The notes under the pieces were generated by a model. It saw only the letters and a list, made by a program, of their open reading frames with translations. It was not told where the DNA came from and ran no database searches. This document shows positions 44,013 to 53,883 of a stretch of DNA of 64,000 nt, piece after piece (the stretch's first letter is position 1; each line of letters opens with the position of its first letter). Origin of the DNA: Astragalus membranaceus (Eukaryota > Streptophyta > Magnoliopsida > Fabales > Fabaceae); NCBI GenBank assembly GCA_039519185.1, contig CM076846.1, positions 152,844,605 to 152,908,604 of the forward strand, in the 5' to 3' direction. The position numbers and the translations under genes were made by a program.

Positions 44013-44419
44013 AATCTAAAAAATTCAATTTTGTCAAAAAATGATAATAAATTCAATTTCTACAAAAAAATATTAATTTTTTTTTACTCAAAAGATTTGT
44101 TTATATTTTAAACATATTAGTGGATGGATTGGATATCCATCCATAAAAAAATTGCAAATGGATGGATTGGATGAATTTTTTTGTAAACGGTTGGATTGGA
44201 TTGTTTTGATACAATTTTAATGGATATAAATGGATAAATGGATTGTCTTCAATCCATCCATTATAATCCAAATCCAAATCCATCCGATCCATCCATTTTG
44301 ACACCCCTAGACTGAACCATGCACCTTTTGTACCACCTACAAGCTTCCATTTCCAACATGCAAGGTAAAACTTCAAGGTTTGACCATGGTGGAGCTTCAA
44401 GCTCGAAAATGGTAGAATG

Positions 44420-44620
44420 AAAGTTGGCCCGACCCATTTGGTTTATCATAACAATAGATCTCGGAGATCATCAAGGCCTACCATATTAATGGGATCTCTG
44501 GTAGTAGGCCGGAAGACAATTGAGTCTTAATAAAAGCATAAGCGAGAATGCCGAGGTAAAGGCATCATTAGACAAAGAAATGTTTTTTTAAGGAATACAT
44601 AATGTTAGCAAGGAGCGTAG
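44420..44620. other. Left part of a ~400-bp captured DNA segment in the chromovirus LTR
   Basis: The LTR reads 'ggtagaatgaa' and then switches to unrelated, GC-richer DNA ('gttggcccgacccatttgg', 'gggatctctggtagtagg'). The other half is 47115-47320. Compared with the 3' LTR, about 10 bases of LTR are missing at the join. There is no TSD, which fits end-joining capture rather than transposition. I suspect organelle DNA but could not identify it. Confidence 0.55.
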
Positions 44621-47114
44621 TGTAATAAATTCAACATGTAGAATCACCGAAATGCACCACATGACATACATCAGAGTAACTTCCTGTTAATGAAATATTG
44701 AACACAACTAAAATTTTCGATATAAGTATCAATGGTTCAATGAACCTCCATGCACAATCGGAAAGATCTGAAGTCTTAAGACTTAAACATACATTATCCT
44801 GGTGTTCAATACTCAAAACATGAAATTAGCGGAAACGATTTATAACTTATACATGATGGTTATACAACCGTTAACAAAAGTACTACAGAAGGGCAAGGGC
44901 CTAAAACATGAAACATAGACTTCCGGACTCCTCGAGTCACACCGGCTAACCGTGAACCTTCGCCTTAGCTTTCCTTTGCTTCTCTGAAAAACCACAATAC
45001 ATAAAGGGTGGGATAAACATTATCTCAGTGAGTCCTATCGAGACCCCTGACGAACTCTAACGGTTTATTATACTTGAATCTGAACTCATGGCCCTAATAA
45101 GCAACCACGTGAATACATGGTGTTTTCTCGTAACTTGTAGCCCTAATAAGCGACTACTCGTTACATTTCTGATTTTTCCTGATGTAGCCCTAATAAGCGA
45201 CTACGGATCATATTTTAACATGAACTTAGCACAACACCTCGAAGCCCTCCTTAGCTAAGGTTAGGACGTCTCAGTGAACCCATCCCCACTAATCCAAGTG
45301 AGCAACATGAGAGCCTAGGTTCTGGGGCTCATGACTTCCCCTCCCCTAGTATGCTAATAACTGGAGGATCGTCATCCTCGATATACACAAGGTATACCAT
45401 CTACCTTTCCCCGAGGGAAAGTAACTTGAATTGTGTTTACATGAATTGAGAGTTTTTATGTCTTTATAGACTTACAATCAATTAGTTTACATGACATGAT
45501 GAACTTGAAGTTCGTTATCTTAACATGATTGGACTCAAGGTCCGTTAACATTTCTTGACTTATGTTCTCTCGCGTTCTCTAAGTACGGTTTTCCGTTACG
45601 TTCATAACACACAAGTTTTCTATCAAACATGTTCAATTCCATGATATCAGTATCTTTACATTGCTGGGGAACCATGAGGAATGGATTAGAAGAGGATTGG
45701 AATCATTTGGGATGGATAAAAAGGTACTTTGAATTTGAGGATCAGAAGGTCTCACACGACCCGTGCGTGTAGGCGCACGATCCGTGCGCTATTGAACAAA
45801 GTTGTAGAAGGTTTTCAGAAAGATACGCACGACCCGTGCGACTAAACGCACGATCCGTGCGACTAAACGCACGATCCAGGCGTTGTTGAATAAACGTTTC
45901 AGAAGGATACGCACGACCCGTGCGACTAGGCGCACGATCCGTGTGACTAGGCGCACGATCCGTGTGTGTTTAAAAATTCAGTTCGTGTAGCATCAGATGG
46001 GGGCGCACGACCCGTGCACAGAGGCACACGATCCGTGCGTCTCCATCAGTTTTCCAGAAAACATACTTTTCATGAGTAAATTCCATTCCGTTCCGATTCC
46101 AATTTCCCTTCCGATCGAGACTCAAACTTGAATACACACAGAACAGTATAACACAGCAATATATTCAAATCAAACCAGCGCATCTAAACAATTTCACATG
46201 CAATTGATCAATTTAAACTTGTAGTTTTCTGAAAACAGTTTTTCGACCTTATTTCTTCTCGAGACCAATTGAACACAACACTGGTTTTCGAAACAGAGAA
46301 CTCAGAACACACAAAATCCCTAAGCGAGTTATAGAACTCACCGTATTGTGATGAAAATCACAAACAACGAAACCCTGTGAATTCAATCGCTCCGAAATGT
46401 CACGAACTCGCCCCGAATCCTCTCCAACAACGAACTCCGATTTTGAATCGCTTGGACAGCCACTTAACAAAGTCTCTTCTGCTCAATCAAACTTCAGACA
46501 GGTTTTAGGCAACGAAGATAGGTCTTAGGACTGAATGTGAGGCTCCATCAAGACATGCAACTACTTGGAGAACCAAAACTCCACTTTGGTCAAAGTGAAG
46601 CTCAAACCTTCAAGAATGGTGGAAAGAGGTTGGAGGATAATAAGGTGATGAAGCTTACATCAGTAGATAGAGGTTGGAATTCTGGTTTAGATGATGGATT
46701 CAGAAGGGACATGCATCAACAATCTTGGGCTCTCTCCCTCTCTCTCTCTCTTCGCGACCTCCTCTCTCTCCCTTGCTGAGTTTCTGGAATTTCTTCAAAT
46801 GAAGTGAAATGTATTTGGGTTTGTTTGAGTTTCAGCTGAGGGTTTAAGTGGGTTGGGGAAAAGACCCATTTACCCTTCAGCTGGTACTCTCCTCCTAAGG
46901 CTCCCATTAGCTCTAGGTGACTAACTTAATAAAATTAGCTTAGAACTTAGGCATAATAATTCATCCATTTAAAGTCTCACATAATTTAGCAATGCTTGCC
47001 AATTAACCATTTCATGATAACCTCTTGTGCTAAATATTTCATTTAGCTAATACTTCACTTTAACATTTTCCGCTAATTTAAATAAACTAAATTAGTTAGT
47101 TAGGGGATGTTACA
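44621..47114 (-). mobile_element. Solo LTR 'C', chromovirus type, minus strand
   Basis: The ends TGTAATAAATTCAACATG and GGGGATGTTACA are flanked by an exact TSD CGTAG (44616-44620 and 47115-47119). The 2494-bp LTR has the acceptor-like CTGAAAAACC (about 44983), three 'CCCTAATAAGCRACYAC' units (45091-45205), a large GCACGATCCGTGC array (45752-46040) and a CT-rich patch before its right end. No internal region, so a solo LTR. Confidence 0.9.
45752..46040. repeat. GCACGATCCGTGC palindrome array (solo LTR C)
   Basis: About ten units of the form CGCACGA(C/T)CCGTGCG are arranged in clusters with spacers 'actag' or 'actaaa' and longer 'ttcagaaggata' breaks. Confidence 0.87.
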
Positions 47115-47320
47115 CGTAGCCTTTTTCCATAGGAGTTAGAGGAGGAGCAAGACTTCCCAGGTCCATGGTACCACAATTAGCCTCTTTCGTCGACTCTTAT
47201 GACTGGTACTAATCCTCTTTCTGGTCCTACGGCAAAGAATCTTTATAGCCCTCTCTCCGACCCGGAAATAAGGCATAAGCAAAGGAAAGAGTCAACTGCA
47301 CCCTATACCCCAAACGTATA
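47115..47320. other. Right part of the captured DNA segment
   Basis: After the TSD, the sequence continues the captured segment ('cctttttccataggagtta', 'ggtccatggtaccacaatt', 'accctataccccaaacg') and returns to the chromovirus LTR at 'atgagtttctgaaattgg'. No frame or RNA gene is recognised. Confidence 0.55.
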
Positions 47321-47906
47321 ATGAGTTTCTGAAATTGGTGTCAATAGAAAGAAGATTGAAAATGGAGTTGAATGGTACAAGGAAAGCTTACATGCAAGAA
47401 GGGATGAGCCAACACCAAGCTTCTCTTCCTCCTCTTCTTCTTCGCCCCTTCTCCTCTCTCTCTCTATTCTTCTATTCTGAAATTTTAGTTTGCTGGATTG
47501 AGTGGCAAGAGAGTGGGAATCAGTTGGGTTAAGGGCTTTGGTATTTTAAAAGAAAGGAAATGACTATTTTTCCCTTATGTGTAATTCTCACTTAAATTCT
47601 CCTTTCTCTCACTTTCACTTCTTTTCTTTTCTTTCCTTATGGTTCCAGCTGAATGATTAAACATCAAGGATGGTTATAATGTTTTAATGGGCCGAGGGTT
47701 AAATGGTTGGAAAAGACCAAAATGCCCTTGGCTCATTAATTCATTCTAAATCCTTATTTTTGTCCAAGTTCTCTCTAACTTAACCAATATATAATGCTTT
47801 CTCGACTATCACATATCCGATTCGCGAATTATTGATTCACTCGAAAGATAGTTTACTCGTAAATTCCATAAATTGAATTTAATGAAATTAGGGATGTTAC
47901 ATAATA

Positions 47907-47994
47907 TCACTGAAGGATATTATTATATTTTAGAGTTGATATATTTTTGGGTATTTTACATGTTTGTTGTTAAGAATGACTCAAGCTGATTTTT

Positions 47995-48076
<82 letters not shown>

Positions 48077-48382
48077 CGCGCGCGTGTTATTAATTTGATC
48101 AATTACGCTTTTTTATTTTGTTTTTGTTCTATTATTTGTGTGTATGTGTGTCTCTGTCATCAGATATAATAAAGTAAATACATTACACATTAATTAATTT
48201 AATTAATAGCTCACAAAAATACTATTTAACTATTGATAAACAATATATAATAAATGGAATATATGAAAGAATACATGTGATCAATGTATGAATTATCACA
48301 ACATAAATAATACTCAGAAATCATTTTAACAATATGATGACATTATAAACTTCTTCGAATGCTTCAAAAATCATTTTTTAAG
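47907..48382. other. Spacer with (TA)n(TG)n(CG)n compound microsatellite
   Basis: A compound dinucleotide tract runs from about 47999 to 48086: TA, then TG, then CGCGCACGCGCGCG. The remainder is AT-rich without a gene. The left breakpoint of the truncated LTR that follows lies at its right edge. Confidence 0.7.
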
Positions 48383-48739
48383 CAAAGGGTTAGATACATA
48401 TCTCAGTGAGTTTTACCGTGACCCCTAGCCACACTCTCGATTCAATTATGAATCCTTTTGACTGGTAATTCGATAAGAATTACAAACAATCACTGGTAAT
48501 TCAATAAGAATTACAAACATCATTACTTTTAATTCTTTAGCACATCACCAACAACCCGAAGTAGCTTAAGTGACGAATTATGTTATAATCCTTTTTAAGT
48601 GGTAATTCAATAAGAATTACAAGCACCTCATAGTAATTCTATTTGAATTACGAAACAACATCTTTATCTGTAGCACGTAACCAACTCCGAAAGCTTAAGT
48701 GAACCCCATAGCCAATAGTACTTTCCCTAAAGGCGAACC

Positions 48740-48839
<100 letters not shown>

Positions 48840-49559
48840 GGGGCCTAGATTGAGGGCTCATGACTTCCCTCATCTAGCATGCTAATACATAGGGGTCGTC
48901 ACCCCGACTAGATATAATTTATATATTGTGAATCATAGACCAGTTTAGATGATTGGAATAATAACCATCCCGCGTCAATTATATAATAACAAGTAGAATG
49001 ACCAGTTTAGATGAAAATATATTCATCCCGCATCAATCGTAAAACAATAAGTAGAACGTACCATAGACCAGTTTAGATGATTTAATAATCATTCCGCGTC
49101 ACTCATAAATTTAATAAATAGAACGTTTTAGTTCATTTCATTCGGAAACATTTGTTCTCACACGTGTACTATGACAATCTTACTTAAAATTTAAGAAAAA
49201 CCTTTAACATATCAAACGACGTCGAAAAATTGCAAAAGACCACTTGTTGGAAAGCTATAGATGTCTAGTTTCTGAATAAATTTTTGGTTTTTCAAAATAA
49301 TGAGCCAATTAGTACAGTTTTCAAAAATAGACAGAGTGGTTCCTAGATTGGACAGAATCTGTCTCCTGACTTCTAGCACTTCTATCATGACCAAAACTCA
49401 ACCAAATAATCTGAAACTCGATCCTAAACCATAGAAAATTGTGTCTGGTTTTCAAAGAAATAAGAATCGTTCAAAAATGAGTTCAATTGAGAGCACAATA
49501 CCCAAAGCACTGAACCTATACCCAGTTTAACTTCAGAGGTTTGACCTAACTTGGGATAC

Positions 49560-49890
49560 TCATAGCTCGAGCTACACAACTCCAATTTTGATGAAACCAG
49601 TGCCAAAATGACCAAACCTAAGTCTAGTTTCTAAAAAAGTTGACCACCTAATTTTTAGATAAACAGAACAATCCCAGTTTCAAAAAGACAGTACCTATGT
49701 CCAGAATGCTTCCAGAAAATTACCCTAATTTGTGAAACCTTCAAACTGAGTTATACAACTCCAATTTGAACCAAACTAGTGCCAAAATGACCTTCATTAA
49801 GTCTAGTTTCTAACAAAAATCGACCACATAATTTTTGGATAAACAGAACATTCCAAGTTTCAAAAAGACAGTACCTATCTCCATAATTCT
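49560..49890. repeat. Two-copy ~179-bp tandem repeat in the older chromovirus LTR
   Basis: The phrase 'acaactccaat...ccagtgccaaaatgacc...agtctagtttct...gataaacagaacaat...tttcaaaaagacagtacctat' occurs twice about 179 bp apart, and likewise in the sister LTR (about 55373-55690). Confidence 0.8.
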
Positions 49891-51173
49891 CAATTTAGTA
49901 AGTTCAACATCAAATTACTCAAATGAACACTAAATTTTACATAACAAACACAATATCAACACAATCAGAAATCAAAATTCCTAAACGTGAGTAAAACTCA
50001 CCCGGAGCGACGAACAATTCGAACGACGGAAGACGCGATCAAGTTCTACCCAAACCGAACCATTTTTGGACAGCATCTGTGAGCAGATTTGGAGCGCGCA
50101 TAACTTATTCAATTCTTAACCAAAACTATCCAAACCAGTGCCTCATGTGTAGATAATTTTGTCTATTTCCATATGGTTCAAGTCCCACATTGTTTCGACG
50201 AGTATTCAGGGAGTTATGGCCAGTGACTGGTTCAAAATCGGTGCTGTTACAAAAGTAAAACTTGTAATTAATTTTTCTCCCTCAATACTCAGTCGAATAA
50301 GGTGGTTCTTGTGCCTAACTTGAAGGGTTTTGAGTCTAGTTTCTAAAGAAATTAAAATGAACTTCAAAGGAGGTCTATGGTGAGATATACATCGAAACTA
50401 CCAGACACTGCTCCATACGGGTTTGCTGCAAAACTTTTCCAGCGGCATATTCTTTTGATCAACCCTCCATGTCTCCACGAATTAGAGTTCTATAGCCAAC
50501 CAAAACACTCAAATTTCGATTTCCAGCAACTCAAACACTCTTTCTTGCTACTTAACTTCCTTCCTATCTATTTCAAAATACAATGTAGCTTCACTTCTAC
50601 CCCAACCTAGCCTTCACTTGAACAAGCAAAGTCCCCATGAGCTCAAAACTCCATTAATGGCCAAGATGGAGCTTCAGTTCGAAAATGGAGGAAAGGAAGA
50701 GATGAGCAATATGTTGTTGAAATTAGTGTCATTGAGAAGAGAATCCAAAATGGAGGAGAATAGACTAGGTTTCACTTACATGCAATGAAGGAATTTTGAG
50801 CTCTACCATCATCTTCTCCTCTCCCTCTCATCGCACCTCACCCTCTCTCTCTCTCTTAATCTCAACTTCAGAAATTATGAAATGGTTTTGTGTGTGTGAG
50901 TGATGTCTGGTTTTGGGTTTCTTTCAGCTGAAGGCATTAATGAGGTGAAAATGACTATATTGCCCTTTTTATTCTAATTCTCACTAAACTCAATTCTAAT
51001 CAATACATCAAGTAACAAGTCACGCCATTAGATAAATAATGCATGTAGACCATCTAGTTGAAATTAAATAATAAATCGCCAGTTAATTTCATAAAACGAA
51101 ATTAACCAAAAATAGGGATGTTACAATCGCCCCAACTTTTAAAATTTTGTTCTCAAAATTTCACAAAACATAC

Positions 51174-51840
51174 CTCAATGGAATAGATACAGATATCTAG
51201 TCCGCATGTCGCCCTCAAAATTCCCATGTAGCTTCCTCGATCGAAAAGCCATTCCAAACCACTTTGACAATGAGAATTGTCCTCGTCCGAAACGTCTTCT
51301 CGCCACATTCCATGATGTAACTAGGATAAGGTTGGAAAGACAAGTCCGTTCGAAGGTCGATTGTCTCAAAACTTAACGGTTTACCCGGATCGGGAATGTA
51401 TCTCCGTAAGAACAACTATGAATCTAGCTGTCATTATAGGCGAACTTAACTAATGGAAGATGATCCTCCCATTTTCCCCCTTATCGAGCGCATAAGCCTG
51501 AAGCATAACCTCTAAGGTTTGGATAATTCTCTCCGTCTGACCATCCGTCTGCGGTTGATAAGCAGCGCTAACATACACCTTAGATCCCAAAGCTTGATTC
51601 AACGCTTCCCAAAACCGAGAAGTGAACTTTGGATCACGATCCGACACTATACTGGTAAGAATTCCATGCAACTCCACTATGTTCTTCAGATATTCTTTTG
51701 CTAACTTGGATACTTTACTGTTCGAACGAACAGGAATATCATGAGCTGACTTGGTGAAATGATCCACAGCTACCCAATTGGAATCGTTACCGGTGTGGGA
51801 TCTTGGTAATCTCATAACAAAATCCATGAAAATATCTTCT
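51174..51840 (-). pseudogene. Older chromovirus integrase remnant
   Basis: The C-terminal chromodomain region (KVVWNGFSIEEATWEF) and SQLR-RYIPDP-like part lie at 51175-51415. A deletion removes the section between them and the catalytic core. The core frame (51450-51827) keeps all three catalytic acids: MDFVMRLPRSHTGNDS, VSDRDPKF and GQTERIIQTLEVM. It is truncated on both sides. Confidence 0.85.
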
Positions 51841-53110
51841 CATTTCCGCACTGACACATCCAGTGGCAGCAACTGACCAGCAGGCTTCTGGTGCTCTGCC
51901 TTAACCCTTTGACAAGTTAGGCATTGAGACACAAATTCCGCAATCACTGCTTTCATTCCAGGCCACCAATACATTTGTTTCAAATCTCGATACATCTTGG
52001 TAGATCAGGATGTATGGAATATTGACTCTAATGAGCTTCCTCTAACACTTGCCTCTTGATGCCTTCATCATTTGGCACACAAATTCTACCGTTGAAGCAA
52101 ATGACTCCATCACTATCTTCGGTAAAATTTGGTAACCTCTTTTGAGCTTGCAGCTTCACATCAATCTCTTGAGCTGAGTGAACCAGATTTCTCAATGAAT
52201 TCGAAATCTGAATATGGTTTATCACTAACCGGTTCCTTCTTTCCTTCACATTGAAATTCAAGTCTATGAAAGACTCTTACAATTTCATCTCATGCATCGT
52301 TAGCTTCGCCGTGTGAATAGACTCCCTACTCAACGCATCAGCTACGACATTGGCCTTTCCTGGATGATACTTCAACCCATCTCCTTTGCCTGGATGCATA
52401 AGCTACCACTTTTTGATTCTGCATGAGCACGCACCCTAAACCCTTCCCAGAAGCGTCACTGTAAATTTGAAATCCCAGGGACGGATCCGGAAGAATCAGG
52501 ATTGGAGCAGAAGTCAATCGAGTTTTTAACTCTAGAAAACATTCTTCACAATCAGAATCCCATGCAAACGGCTGACCCTTGTGAGTTAACCGAGTGAGTG
52601 GAAGAACTAATTATGAGAATGCTTGGATAAATCTCCGATAATAACCGGCTAATCCTAAGAAACTTCTTATTTCAGTTACTGATGATGGTCATTCCTAATT
52701 CAACATAGTTTCAACTTTACTGGGATCTGCTGCAACTCCCGATTGAGATATCTTATGACCCAGAAACTTTACTTTGGCATCCAGAATTCGCGTTTCGAAG
52801 GCTTGGCATCAAACCACTTCTCTTGGAGTACATTCAGAACAATGCGGATACGCTAAACATGCTCCTCAATGACCAAGATGTCGTCAATGAATATTACTAC
52901 AAACTGATTCAGGTACGGCTGGAAGACTCGGTTCATGTAATCCATGAATACCGCTGGAGCATTAGTTAGACCGAATACCGAACGTTGTTTTCGGAATATC
53001 TAAGGCTCTTACCTTTATCTGATGATAACCCGACCTTAGATCAATTTTAGAAAACACTGCAGTACCTCGAAGTTGGCTTTGGCAACTCAACTGCTTCAGA
53101 GGCGAAACTG
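51841..53110 (-). pseudogene. Older chromovirus RT-RNase H-integrase zinc remnant
   Basis: Recognisable pieces are the zinc-binding region (near 51905-52060), a linker frame 52028-52261 (KERRNRLVINHIQISNSLR), RNase H (about 52380-52580) and RT fragments up to about 53090. Numerous deletions remove the palm core on both sides of the FIDDI-like codons near 52890. It is not translatable. Confidence 0.8.
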
Positions 53111-53790
53111 ATAGTTCGATTGAAACAGTCTATTGTGACATGATTTGCAGTCATCCTGTTCATACCCAAAACGACATCCATACCTCTCAGTAAGTTGTCT
53201 GCAGGCTTGACATTCTGGGCACCCAAAGTGTTGACTCGCCCGTGAGTTGGAGCAGTTTGATATTCCTTGAAACTCTCCTTTGTCGGGTACTCATTAGCAT
53301 AGTGACCCTCTTCTCACAATAATAGCACTGATTTGAACCTATCTAACCTATGAAGAACCAAAAGATGGTACTTTCTCTCCTTTGTTGAAATTACCTTTGG
53401 ACTTGGCATTCAGAGTTGATGATTCAACTATCTTCTTTCCTTTCCAGTACTCCCTTTGAGATCATCCTTGTTGACATAGGCTAGTTGCACTAAGGCAGCA
53501 TAATTGGTGAGAGGATAAGAACTGAGACCTTGAGTCACATCAGCACGAAAGCCCATCTTATACGTCTGCATCTTTCATTCATCATTCGGAGCATACTTTC
53601 CCAATTGGTAAAAACTGAGACAGCTTCTCAAACTTGGTGGTATATTCTTCCACCGTCATATCATCTTGCCTGAGGATGCACTGGTTGGAGATTCCGGTCT
53701 TGGTTGAGGATTACGTCTTGGTCACCCTGCCATAATTCCACTTATAATGCACCAGGTATTGAGTTGATCAGGCTCAATGTCTCTTAGCAT
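53111..53790 (-). pseudogene. Older chromovirus protease/zinc knuckle/gag remnant
   Basis: Short homologous pieces of protease (near 53130-53230), the CCHC region (near 53290-53340) and gag (53460-53690) match the intact counterparts at 37189-38748 but with large deletions. The gag start ATG is still visible at 53788-53790. Confidence 0.72.
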
Positions 53791-53868
53791 TACAAATAGA
53801 AAGATAACCAAGGATAACAAGGAATCACACTCAACCCTAAACTAATCTAAGCCCGACTAGGTCGAACT

Positions 53869-53880
53869 GCTCTGATACCA
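53869..53880 (-). promoter_or_regulatory. Primer-binding site of the older chromovirus
   Basis: TGGTATCAGAGC on the minus strand, three bases after the LTR end. Confidence 0.9.
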
Positions 53881-53883
53881 AAA

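Larger units (their letters stand above)
42205..44309. mobile_element. hAT-like non-autonomous element with nested LINE derivative
   Basis: The ends TAGGGGTGTCAAAATGG and CCATTTTGACACCCCTA are exact 17-bp inverted repeats, and the 8-bp TSD GACTGAAC lies at 42197-42204 and 44310-44317. Subterminal DNA is full of ATGGATGGATTGGAT-type repeats. No hAT transposase is seen. The centre contains a GC-rich block (42630-42820) and a separate retroposed unit (about 42846-43958). Confidence 0.9.
30527..47901 (-). mobile_element. Tekay/Del-like chromovirus (Ty3/gypsy), full length with nested insertions
   Basis: The TSD TAATA at 30522-30526 and 47902-47906 brackets the whole unit. On the minus strand the order is 5' LTR (39543-47901), initiator Met-tRNA primer site, gag, zinc knuckle/protease, RT-RNase H, integrase with C-terminal chromodomain, polypurine tract (AAAAGTTGGGGTGAT, 31906-31920) and 3' LTR (30527-31905). 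Gag to RNase H lie in one frame, interrupted by only a few stops. At least five later insertions sit inside: CACTA-like (32293-34766), hAT MITE (38797-39394), CACTA MITE (39584-40482), hAT-like (42205-44309) and a captured segment plus solo LTR (about 44420-47320). Confidence 0.92.
39543..47901 (-). repeat. 5' LTR of the chromovirus with three nested insertions
   Basis: Without its insertions this LTR is about 2.4 kb. It runs from TGTAACACCCCAATATTTC to GGGATGTTACA on the plus strand. Its own landmarks are the CTGTAAAAACC acceptor-like site (about 40770), three 'CGTGCAACAG..CACAATC' units (40915-41090), a GCACGACCCGTGC array (41550-41732), and the CGTGAGTAAAACTCACC palindrome (about 41993-42009). 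Confidence 0.88.

Noticed and set aside
45752..46040. CRISPR array
   Set aside because: Units are short palindromes with irregular spacers inside a plant LTR, and there are no cas genes or constant repeat-spacer lengths.
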